A model generated the notes under the pieces. That model was not told where the DNA came from, searched no databases, and was given only the letters and a program-made list of their open reading frames with translations. Positions 46,061-57,334 of a DNA stretch of 64,000 nt are shown here, in pieces. The position numbers and the translations under genes are program-made. Source of the DNA: Flabesymbios commensalis (taxonomy: Eukaryota; Annelida; Polychaeta; Terebellida; Flabelligeridae); NCBI GenBank assembly GCA_964017125.1, contig OZ024902.1:55910791-55974790 (forward strand), given 5' to 3'. Each line of letters begins with the position of its first letter. Position 1 is the stretch's first letter.

Positions 46061-48259
46061 ACGGGGGATGATATAGGACTTCAGGCCTTTTGTTCATTAT
46101 AAATATGCTTATATGGGGGTAGGCTACCCCCAAACCTGTCTATATTAGGGGGTTGGGTCACGTAAGCGTCTGTTGTTGCTGTTCTAATTTACCAATCAAC
46201 ACAAAGTAATATATCTGATAACAGATAATTACATTTCTGCTCTAATGATATACTGCCTGCACGTTGCCGTGGAGTACATAGTCATGTCTCTACAGACGTT
46301 GAAACATAATTATTATTACAAAATAATTAGAATCAACAACGAAACAAACTAGTCAACATGGTCAATTGAAACGGCTTGATACATAATTATTGGTCATATC
46401 TATATCTGGCCTATGTTTTTCTGAACCCAGATATAGCTTAAAAGGCCAATTTGTAATTGTTTGCTGCCAAAAGTTAGCCAGGTTTTTGGCTGACATAACT
46501 GAGCATATTTGCCAAATACGAGGAAGATCTGATGTATTACTTTTTTCCTGAAACGTGCTAACGACATTTCTTCGTTAGTGGCCGTAGTAATTACAGGGTT
46601 GATGATATGGGGATCAAAATGTCACCAAAACAATTCCCCAGTGGTATGTGATCACTGTGTGAAGTATGAGGAAGCAGAAGTTGATAGATTAGTAGCTATT
46701 TTGAAAACAAATAACTGCGGCGGCGGCAGACCGTGTGGAATACAGTAAGCAGCCCGCCTCTGCGAGGGCTGCCTAAATTTTAAGAGAATGATATAAACGA
46801 CTTTGTGCTCAGTTATTTCTGCCATTGCTTCACTTTTGTCTCGAAACATTTTGATATTGTCCGTTCACACGTTGGTTTTGGAACGTTGATATTATTTCCT
46901 GGATTAGAAGTGGCAACTTTCCTCACTCGCATCCTGGGGATTCTTTAATCTCCTTGTTATCGATCTTCGTCAGCTCTATCAAGGTTTTGATTTGATATAT
47001 TTAGTGGGATTGAAAAAAAATGTGTAAAATTCGGCATAGGAAAGATTTTGGATTATAGACTATATCTGCGAAATTTGTCATGGGCTATAGCCTTGTATTA
47101 GACCTTAAATTTGGTTCTGTAAATAACCATGGTCCAGCTATTTTGCATAGTTTTCAAGAAAGCGACACATTGCCAATATACAGCAAATCCAAATGGCTAC
47201 CTAACGGGCATATCAAACTGTTACAGTTAACATGGCTTGCTGCAAAAATAAAATAATAGATCCACAAATCATCACCTTCCATTGTTGAACAATAATCGAA
47301 ATGTTGATTGTATGAGATTCCAAATGTCACAGTACAAATCCCCAAATGGTATTGAATGTTTATGAAAAGCTAAAATCAGTGGAATGTGACAGATATACAT
47401 CGCCAGTTGGGCTGTGTAGAATAGGCCTACACTGCCTAATTATCAAAGTTGGTAGCTAACGTATTTATGTGAAATAAGATAAAAATATTTGCACATTGTG
47501 AATATAATATAAATGCGACAAACAGCAAAGGTCTTATCAATAAATAATTATCACATTTATTTTAAGTCTATTACATTTACAGTTGATCCTAATATACAAT
47601 CAGACGCTTCCTATCACATTCAACAGACACTCACGATATCAAGGACACAAGCCTGCTGAACGGCTCACTATAAACGTTGATATTATGTATGTATTATATA
47701 TTCAATTAATTGTTCCTAGAAATTTGTTTCAAATAAAACAATTTCATTCTGTACGACGCTCGAGTGAAGAAATGTAGGCTATGTTTCTGTATCATCAAAA
47801 CTGAAATCAAATGACGTAGTTGATCTCTGTATTTATAATTAAACGAATATATTTTTATATATACAATATGGGCCCACATAATGTAATTCCTTTATATTAA
47901 TTAGCAGTACAATAAATACTGATGTATTCTCAATACGAAAACTATAAATTCATCATATGTATTACTTCTCCTATTATCATTATTTCCATTATATCATATG
48001 AATATTCCCATAAAAAGTATAGTGTTTCGATTTAAAAAAAAATGATCACTGCAATTTTGACTTAAGTAAATTAAAAGGAAACAAGCTGAGCTGGTAAAGG
48101 GCATACATGTATTGATAAATGTACTTATAAATGTGAAATTAGGCGGAATATATGGCAATCTAATGCCACATAAATGATGTCACATTGTTAAGATAATATC
48201 AATGTTAAGATATTGCATAATAATATATAACTAGATACATAAATCACAGAGAAATACAG
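46061..48259. other. No gene recognised
   Basis: AT-rich intergenic sequence between the two convergent genes. A short GC-rich hairpin (CAGCCCGCC...GAGGGCTGCC, about 46750-46772) is the only structure noticed. Confidence 0.5.
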
Positions 48260-48319
48260 TACTGTCACCAATTTTTTCTCTAACCACGTAAAAAATGTGA
48301 ATCACACCAAAATCTAATC

Positions 48320-49190
48320 AACATATGGCTAGGGTAAGGTGCTTCCCTGGAACAAGTCGGTGGAGCAATACCAGCTCTTGATTTTTCGGCCATCTTGGAT
48401 TTTGCTAAAAATATGAAAAAAAAACATTCTCCGGACAAAGTTCTCGGGGCCAGTGAGCATACCCAAAAAATAAAATGCTATATTATCAAATTTTGATAAT
48501 AACCTACCTGAACAAAACTGATAAAAAAAAATATTAAGTTTTTATTACCAGAATCACATATAAAAAATTATCAGCACACGCCCAGGGTATGGTCTTTGCT
48601 TTGAACCAAACATGAAACCAATTTATGAAGCCGTTGAAAATCTAGAGAGTGATATAGGATTTTGGCGGCTATCTTGGATTTTGTTGAATAAGCTGAAATA
48701 AGAAAAAAATAATTACCAGGAAGATTTCCTAGGGCTAATATGCATTCTGCAAATATTTTGAAATAATTCGAGCAGGCGTGTTTAGTTATATTACTTAATT
48801 TTGATGATAGCCAAAATGAGCAAACCTGAAATATCCGCCAAAAATCTATAAACATAAAAAAGTTTTTATTATCAGAATAACACCAGAAACTGATCAGCAC
48901 ACGTTCAGGGTAAGGTCTTTCTTTTAAACTAAACATGTAACAAATCCATGAAGCGGTTCAAGCTCTAGAGTGTGACAGGATTTGGCGGCCATCTTGGATT
49001 TTGTTGAAGAAAAAACCCCACAAAATTTCCAGGCAAATTATCCAGGGCCAATATCCATACTGCAAATATTTAGAAATAATCGGAGCGGGGGTTTTTGTAT
49101 GAGAGTAAGTTGCGACGGCTGCGCCAGTCAAAATATCAAAATAAAGAAGTGTTTTGGGGAAAAAAAAATTAGAAACAAATGATCCACCCC
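48320..49190. repeat. Diverged tandem repeat, three units
   Basis: CAGGGTAAGGTC-like starts occur near 48330, 48585 and 48907. Each is followed by GGCGGC.ATCTTGGATTTTG, CC.GGGC.A.TA.GCAT and ATATTTTGAAATAAT-like blocks. Intervals are about 255 and 322 bp, so the units differ by indels. Confidence 0.65.
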
Positions 49191-49438
49191 ATTTTCAATG
49201 GTTTATATACATGTTATATGCCAAGCTGTACAAGCATTCAAACTATTAAAAAATCATGAGAAATACACTCCCTATGATTTAGAAGTATATTAATGCTGCA
49301 ACAAGAAATCCACAAAAAGCTGACAAATACAAATGACTGACAGATGTTTGCTAAAAATAATAAAGCCATATTTCACATGGATGTTCGAAAACATTAAAAG
49401 AATCCATGGAATTTGCCTAAATGGCCTAACACGTGCAT

Positions 49439-49672
49439 TAACACTTTCAAGCCTGAATTTACCATTGTCATCTTCATCCAGTACAAGCCGCGAATTGCTG
49501 TCGCAATTCCCGACTTGTAGTGGATGAAGATGCTTTGAAGTGGGTGGAAATTACCATGTATTAGTAAACCAGTTTCATGGGAATTTTCATTCTAAAACCC
49601 TTGGTTGTAGGAAAATTAGGTCTGTTTTCAAGGATGTAAAATGATGCTTTAATGCACCCTGAGGGCTTAACT
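49439..49672 (-). mobile_element. Hairpin MITE, family J, copy 1
   Basis: A reverse-orientation homologue of 51525-51773. The strong hairpin at 49469-49532 (CATCTTCATCCAGTACAAGC and complement) lies near one end. The shared AAACCAGTTTCATGG and TAAAATGATGCTTTAATGCA blocks follow. Confidence 0.75.
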
Positions 49673-49734
49673 GCAACCTATCACAATCAATTTTGCAAAA
49701 TGAAATTGTAAAACTTTATCATCCACACACAAGT

Positions 49735-49841
49735 CCAGCAAGCACGAAGTGTTGCGCTAATGAGGTTTACTGTTGAACCAGCATCGTAGACGGTGGACCA
49801 ACATTAAACCAACGTTGTTCCAAGGTCTCGTGTTTGCTGGG
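49735..49841. mobile_element. Palindromic CCAGCA...TGCTGG repeat, copy 2
   Basis: It has CCAGCAAGCACGAAGTGTTG at the left and ACCAACGTTGTTCCAAGGTC, TCGTGTTTGCTGG at the right. Diverged copy of 2756-2864. Confidence 0.7.
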
Positions 49842-51166
49842 TCGTGACTCTAGCTTTATAAGCTATGTGTTCAAAGTCGGAAGAAGTGGTCTATTCAAAT
49901 CCACATGAAATCCAAATGGAATATGTACACATGATTTGTAAAAGCAGAAAATGACATTAGGTAACTTTGAAATTAAAAGCGTGAGAGTTCACTTAGAAAA
50001 ATAATATTTTAATGTGTAACATCTCTTTAAAATTGAAATTTTGAATATTATGACGAAATTGAGATGGGACAGAATATTATTACATACCATCAATATTTTC
50101 AATTAGTGGTTACATAAACTACGTGTAATTTGTACTTCAATTAACCAAGTATTCCAGTTACCAGTATATCAAATATATAAATGTGATACAGGCCTAATCA
50201 TAGTAGTCTGGATTATCATTACTTTAAGAATCAAAATAGAGACCACTAATCAGTTTCTATATGTCACTGATATATATGTTACATTACACTGGATATACAC
50301 TCCACTGATAATGATCCCAAGAATATATACACGTTTTTCTGTACATACTGTTAAATATAATGTTATCAGTAGACCTCTTAAAAAAAGACATTCATTTTGA
50401 GATACATTAATAAAATACTGTAAATTAAACTTTCACCATACCCCGGTAAGTCATAAGTTGGTAACAGTATGACTTTTTGAAAAATTTTATACACAATAAA
50501 TTTTCACGCTTTTCAAAAAAGCAAGTGATGAGAATTTTGATTACACATGTAAAACTGGATCAGAGGGTAGCGAACCCTGAAAAGCATCCCCCGGATGAAT
50601 TGACAATATACAAAATAGTGTGGCCTACTGTTTTAAAAAGATAACAAGAGACTTTAACATTTGATACTGCTCTTTTTCAGGGAAAATGATGTACGATTTA
50701 AATGTGAGTGTCTTCCAATTGACCCACAAAAGTTACAAGTTCATCTCTTATTTGTAAATCTATGAGGTAACCCAGAAGAAAGCAAAGAAAACTACAGAGT
50801 TTTTTTTAATATTTCAATTTAATTTATACACCAAACCCCGTTATTTCCCATACTTTTGTACCAGTTTCATGTATACACTTACAGGTTACCATGGTACGCC
50901 TTTATCCCTGACAACACGTACATATTTTTTGTCTAAACCATGGATACCAAAGGTTTTTTTCAATTTGACATAATTATAAATGGCTTAGTTAGCTCTTTCT
51001 GCTTATTGGAATACCTATGTTGAGAGTCTACGGCAATATTTTTTTTTAATCTGACGTCTACAGACCTTGTTCCAATAATGATATATGTTAATTAGCCACA
51101 CGATGAGAATACGGTAATGCTGATACTGCGCTCACCTTGTGTACATGTACAGGTCACTATTGCATC
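49842..51166. other. No gene recognised
   Basis: AT-rich intergenic sequence. Short open frames only, no repeats noticed. Confidence 0.5.
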
Positions 51167-51298
51167 GACATGATTCAAAAGCGGTAATAACCAAACAGAT
51201 TTGAAAGTTAAATGGGCCTACATAATGATACAGACATGATTCAAAAGCGGTATTAACCAAACAGATTTGAAAGTTAAATGGGCCTACATAATGATACA
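51167..51298. repeat. 66-bp tandem duplication
   Basis: GACATGATTCAAAAGCGGTA starts at 51167 and 51233. The copies differ at a single base (AATAACC versus ATTAACC) and a third copy begins (GACATGA) at 51299. Confidence 0.9.
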
Positions 51299-51524
51299 GA
51301 CATGACGGTCCGGTCTCGCGGTCTACAGTGCCTGGCCGACGGGAAGATGGGTATTACTGGATGCCCATGGTACCGTATGGCTTTCCATAAAAGAAAATGT
51401 AATCCTATATTGCTTACTTACCAAGATATAGAACACATATAGAACCATTTGTTCCAAATGACTGCCAGAAGGAACGTGGCGCTTTGGTAGAGCGCCTGAC
51501 TGCCTCATTCATTCGTCCCGAGTT

Positions 51525-51773
51525 AACCCTTTAAGCCCCCACGATGCATTAAAGCATCATTTTACATCCCTGAAAACAGATTAAATTTTCCTACAACCCA
51601 GGGTTTTAGAATGAAAATGTCCATGAAACTGGTTTACCAATACATGGCAATTTTTTTCAATTTTTCACTCACATCAAATCATCTTCATCCACTACAAGTC
51701 GAGAATTGCGACAGCAATTCGCGGCTTGTAGTGGATGAAGATGACTGTGGCAAACTCAGGCTTGAAAGGGTTA
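51525..51773 (+). mobile_element. Hairpin MITE, family J, copy 2
   Basis: The ends are TTAACCCTTTAAGCC and GGCTTGAAAGGGTTAA. The hairpin at 51680-51743 is 64 bp with about 30-bp arms (CATCTTCATCCACTACAAG and complement), nearly perfect. TTAA at both ends suggests a TTAA target. Confidence 0.8.
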
Positions 51774-52929
51774 AAATATCCCTGTTTCTCCTTTCTGAAT
51801 GTGATTACGCAATCACGTTAATGGCGGCCTCGTCGAGTTAAGTTTTCAGTGACTGTCGGTCAGCAATTATGAACAGAGACTGTGCCTGTGCATAGGCCCA
51901 CATAAACATCCCAACAAATATCAAGTTGGTAGCAATACCACATAACACAAGAAATGGCAACCATCTTGGAAAATAGTTGGACGATCGATGATTAAGAGAA
52001 AAAGCAAACACTCAATTATCCATGAATATACTAAGAGACACATGCAAATACATGTATGAACAGAATTATCCAAACAAAGAGAGAGAACGGGCAATAGGCG
52101 GCGGCAGGAAAAACAGAGCTAACACAATAAGGGGCCTCCCCCAGTAGGGGACGCTTATACCACAGTAGGGTATTATTATACCCCAGTAAGGGATGCTTAA
52201 GTATTTCATGCTAAAAAGTAAACCAGCAATTTTACAGCATGAAAAAGTTTATTGACAATGAAACATTACTGCTGGGATCTGCATTAACAAACAGTATCTT
52301 CTGAAAGACGGTGTGACTAGAAACAAATGCACAGTTAAATATTTCATTACCACAATAATTCCTATAACTCGGCCACAAAATACCATACATCGACTGTGAA
52401 GCTCCTCTAGCATAGTACTATGTACATTATTTAGGCAAATTTCCCTTAGAATATGAAACTACATGTGCGCTCTTTCCTTTCATATCCATGTATTGCACAT
52501 TTTATGTACGAACATAAGTAGACCTACTTTAGGAATGTAATATGATTTTGACATAGCATAAATCAAGACACAAATTCACACAACAGTATTTCACATGAAT
52601 ATCAAGTAAGAATTCACATCATCCTTATCATGTTTTAAGTCATTTTCTGTATTATTAGACTCGTCCAATAATTATCTATATATTTTCTTCCCATTTTTTT
52701 CCTGGTTGGCTCACTCACGCTTGTGGATATTCTTTGTCAGTCAAACTTCTATATTCCTTTAATCCTAGTTGTCTTGATATATATTTTGTATAATTGTACT
52801 TTTACAATACAGCAGGTTATATTTGCAATTTTAATTAACATGTATTCTTTTCAAACATAATGCTCAGTTATATTAAAGCGAAGGTTTCGATCTAGAAATA
52901 TGAATCACCAAGGCACAAATGTATGTATG
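51774..52929. other. No gene recognised
   Basis: AT-rich intergenic sequence. A short repetition of CCCAGTAGGG/CCCAGTAAGG near 52139-52190 is the only pattern seen. Confidence 0.5.
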
Positions 52930-55404
52930 ACAAGACTACATAAGTCCAGGAGCTCCCGCGACGAATTAGAATTTGATTTAAGCAATTTTGTGTAGGGTTT
53001 TTAATGTTGTCCTAAGCTAGGTCAACAAGACGCAAGACAACTAGATCTAAGAAGCCCAGTCTAAGAGTAAGATAAGAACTAAACAGTCTGTCAGAGATTG
53101 CAAACCTCCATTGAAATTAATGATCCTAATCAGTATCCCAGTAATGGTCTACCTATCTGGCACGGTTTACCCGATATCAGGCCAATCGAGGTAACTAATA
53201 GCTGATTTACGGTCATTTTGAGTTCGATATAAATTAGTCAAAAACTTAGGGTGCATCCTCCCCCGAAACCTCAAATTTTGTTTTATAGTAATGGACTAAC
53301 ATCTAACACAGTTTGCAAAATATTGTGCATGTGAAAGTAAATAATGGCCGATAGGGGGCCATTTTGAATTTGATCGAGTCAGAATTTTTCAAGATGCATC
53401 CTCAGCTGAAATCTCACATTTCATTCTATAGTAATCGTCTAGCTATCTGGCACGGTTTACCAAATATCGGCCATGTGGAAGTGAATAATGGCCTAAAGGC
53501 GGCCATTTTGAATTTGATCAAGTCGAAATTTTCCAAGATGCATCCTCAGCTGAAATCTCACATTTCATTCTATAGTAATGGTCTAGCCATCTAGCACGGT
53601 TTATCAAAAAACGGCTATGTGAAAGTGAATAATGGCCGATAGGCGGCCATTTTGAATTTGATCTAGTCATTTTTTTTCAAGATGCATCCTCTCTTGTAAT
53701 CTCACATTTTGTTTTATAGTGATAGTCCAGCTATCTAACACAGTTTACCAAATATCAGCAATGTGAAAGTAAATAGTGGCGATAGGCGGCCATTTTGAAT
53801 TCGATTGAGTCGAAAGTTTTTGAAAGGCATCCTCTCTCGAAACGTCACATTTTGTTTTATAGTAATGGTCTAGCTATCTAGCACGGTTTACCTGATATTA
53901 GGCCTATCGAGGTAAATAATGCTGATTGTCGGCCATTTTGAATTCGTAAGTTAAAAATTTTCAGGGTGCATCCTCCCCCGAAAACTCACACTTTGTTTTA
54001 TAGTAATCAGGTAATGGTCTAGCCATCCAGCACGGTTTACCAAATATCAGCCATGTGAAAATGAATAATGGCCGAAAAGGCGGCCATTTTAAATTAGATC
54101 AAGTCAAATTTTTTCAAGATGCATCCTCATCTGAAATCTCACATTTCGATTTATAGTAATGGTCCAGCCATCTAGCACGGTTGACCAAATATCGGCCATG
54201 TGATAGTGAATAATGGCCGATAAGCGGCCATTTTGAATTTTATCGAGTCAAATTTTTTCAAGATGCATCCTCTCCTGAAATCACACATTTTGTTTTATAG
54301 TAATGGTCTAGCCATCTAGCACCGTTTACCAAATAATGGCCATGTGAAAGTGAATAATGGCCGATTGGCGGCCATTTTGAACTTGGACAAAATGAATTTT
54401 TTCAAAATGCATCCTCTCCTGAAACCTTACAATTTGTTTTATAGTAATGGTGTAGATATCTTGAGCAGTTTTCATGATATTCCACAATATCAGGCCTGTC
54501 GAGGTGAATAATGGCCGATAGGCGGCCATTTTGAATTTTATCAACTTGAAATTTTTCAAGATGCATCCTCTCCTGAAACCTTACAATTTATTTGTTATTA
54601 ATGGTGTAGCTATCTTGAGCGGTGTTCATGATATTCCGCAATATCAGGCCTGTCGAGGTGAATAATGGCCGATAGGCGGCCATTTTTGATTTTATCAACT
54701 TGAAATTTTTCAAGATGCATCCTCTCCTGGAACCTCACAATTTGTTTTATAGTAATGGTGTAGCTATCTTGAGCGGTTTTCATGATATTCCGCAAAATCT
54801 TTCAGTCGGATTTACCGATGTTATAAATTAGGTCAAAGTGCTGGGTCAACTTCCAGGTCAAGGTCCAAAAACCTGAAAAGGCACAACTAGGGACCTTAGA
54901 GAACATGTATGTGCAATATGACTGTCATCGGCCCAGTACTTTTCGAGATCTGCTCCGGAAACGAAGTGCGCGTCAAAACGTCTAAATAGGTCATAGTTCT
55001 GAACCAGAAGTAGGTCAAAGTTCAAATACCCCAAAAGGCACAACTAGACCCCCTAGGGGTGTTGTGTGTAAAATTTGAAGACAATCGGACAAGTACTTTC
55101 AGAGATATGCTCCGGAAACGAATTGTTTACGGACGGCCCAACGGCCCAACGGCCCAACGGCCCAACGGCCCAACGGCCCAACGCCGTCACATCATCATTT
55201 TCTCCTCTGCAACCTTGCGTATTGAATTCAGATTAAAAATATTTTAACCCGTCCATTAGCCACCTGGAAGTAACCCACATACCAAAAATTGTTATCCTAG
55301 CTTATTTTCTCACAAAGTTATAGGCAAAAGAAGAGGCAAAAAAAAAACGGAGGTAGAATCCATAGCTCCCTTCGCTCACCTACGGTGACGGCGGGAGCTA
55401 AAAA
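52930..55404 (-). mobile_element. Minisatellite-cored element, family A, copy 2 (inverted)
   Basis: Reverse-orientation homologue of 4669-9937: ACAAGACTACATAAGTCCAG starts it and GGCGGGAGCTAAAAA ends it. At 2.5 kb it lacks the LINE insertion and the 1,180-bp triplication. The uninterrupted host site (CCTGATATTAGGCCTATCGA) is at about 53892-53911. A GGCCCAAC 8-bp repeat near its 5' end is expanded. Noncoding. Confidence 0.8.
55133..55183. repeat. 8-bp microsatellite (GGCCCAAC)n
   Basis: About six tandem copies inside family A copy 2. Copy 1 has only about two at the matching position (4893-4910, reverse complement). The open frame over it is an artefact. Confidence 0.9.
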
Positions 55405-56352
55405 TAGAGACACTATAATGTAAGCTTATCTAACCATTAAAGGTCATATTAGTTTAGTCGGATTTCAATTATATTCTTTGATATTGTGAATATGTATGTA
55501 ACTACACTCCTTACAGTGCAAACTGTCCCGACCATGCACTGTTATGTCGTCAGCCAATTTGTGCCAACAGCAGACAGACACATGTGTGGTGAGTTGTCGT
55601 TGGTTTGAGATGTGTTCTCGGTGTATGTTTGAGTGAACACTATACACCGCTCGGTGTAGTTATGTAGCTTGAATAGCAATTGTAATTCATGAGGTGAGTA
55701 GACTGGTGGCGACCAGTTGCATTTTTATAATATCTCAATTGTAAATTATAGCTTGCTTGCGGTTACTTCTGTCACTTCTTGCCTTTTTTGTGTGCACACT
55801 TTTTTTTTTAGTATCTCTAAAAAGAAATTGTTTATAAGTGTTTGAACATTTGTTATTCCTAGGTAGGCCTAATTAAGAATTAATTTAATTTCTTACTTTA
55901 TCATACTTTATTAGCATCCAATTGACACCTTTATACTACATACACATGATGATGATGTGCAAAAATTGCAATAAATAGAAATAGGGCCTTCATTTCGATC
56001 AAGATAATTAAAGTTAGAAAATCATGTTTGAAAAATACAACCACTTCAAAATATCAAAATAAATATATAATTTATAATTGTGAAATACATTTGGCACAAA
56101 CAACTGATCGCCGGCTTAGGTAAAGAGGCAGCATCTGTCACTAACAATTTTCACATACAACCTTCTATTCTCCCAATGCCGAAAGACAAGCATGGTATAT
56201 CTCGCTCACCGAAGCACATCTTTAATGGATCTGAGTACCGACACAATATACAATGTAGCAGACATTGTCACATCTACAGTGTACATAGTTTTGAGATTAA
56301 TCTGTTATGTACAGACATACATTAATATAAGAAGGCCTGTAGGCGAAAGGAA
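55405..56352. other. No gene recognised
   Basis: AT-rich intergenic sequence with no exon-like segment on either strand. Confidence 0.5.
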
Positions 56353-56785
56353 TAGGCTCAGCCTCTAATCATCATTTAAAAGCAGAAATTATTTGATCTC
56401 TTATTTTTATTGTAACTCTTTCAGATCAAGTCTCACATTTTGTTTTATAGTAATGGCCTAGCTGTCTGGCACCGTTTTCCAGATATTGCACATATGAAAT
56501 TCAATAATGGCCGTAAGGCTTCTATTTTGAATTTGATTGAGCTGAAATTTTTAAGGGTATATACCTGCCTAAAACTGCACTTTTTGTTTAGAGTAATGGT
56601 CCAGCTATCTAGTATGGTTTGCCAATATCAGGCATACTGAAGTAAATAATGGCTGATAGTTGAGTGAATCTCATTAACGAGAAATTTTACTGATCGTGAA
56701 AAAATCAAAGTTATAGAGGTCACAGAAAGGTCAAATCTAAAATCAATTAAGGTTTAGTCATGATAATGTGCATTCCACTCACTTC
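56353..56785 (-). mobile_element. Family B element, fragment (copy 3)
   Basis: It begins AGGCTCAGCCTCTAATCATC and contains one tandem unit (TAGTAATGGTCTAGCTATCT-like). It continues into GTTGAGTGAATC, TTAACGAGAAATTTTACTGA and GGTCACAGAAAGGTCAAATC, matching 60530-60660 of the longer copy. It lacks the ACGG microsatellite end. Confidence 0.65.
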
Positions 56786-57010
56786 TTCCCACCAAGTAAA
56801 AAGCGTGTTAGAGATTTAATAATGGATGCGAGCTATACATGTCCAAAATCCGAAATTCAAAAAGTTTTTTTTGTATGGTTAAATTCACAAATATTGTATA
56901 TGTGCATTGCACTTTTATGCCATCAAGCTAAACTTGAAACATAGTTAGGATTTAATATTATTATTATTCTATAATTGTAAATAAAAGAATTTAATTGTAA
57001 TTAATTTATA

Positions 57011-57334
57011 TTTATTTGATTAATTAGTTTTAATTATAAATGAATGGCAAATACTAGCAAATTGCTCAGGTAAGTACAATTTGAAGTACACAACTGCATA
57101 AATTAAAGCATGAAAAATTGATTATTTCATCAAAGCAAACAAAGGAGCAGACTATACACTGAATTAATGTACCCGGAATATTCATGAGCTTGATGACTTG
57201 ATGGATAACATTATGATGTGTTAAGTGGATGAAGAACATGTAGTACGTCAACATGTAGTGAATTAATGATAATAATTTGATCATTGAGATAAAAACAGTA
57301 ATCTATGGCAAGATTAATTCATGTGGTTTTCAAC
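57011..57334 (-). other. FAM91A1: Probable FAM91A1 3' UTR
   Basis: Downstream of the stop (towards lower coordinates) the first canonical AATAAA on the - strand that I see is at 57016-57011, giving a UTR of roughly 320 bp. Inferred from sequence only. Confidence 0.35.

Noticed and set aside
51465-51535. Possible tRNA gene (TGGTAGAGCGCCTGACTG A-box-like)
   Set aside because: The B box is poor (GTCCCGAGTTAA), no acceptor stem closes, and the right part already belongs to a MITE end; at most a tRNA-derived fragment.
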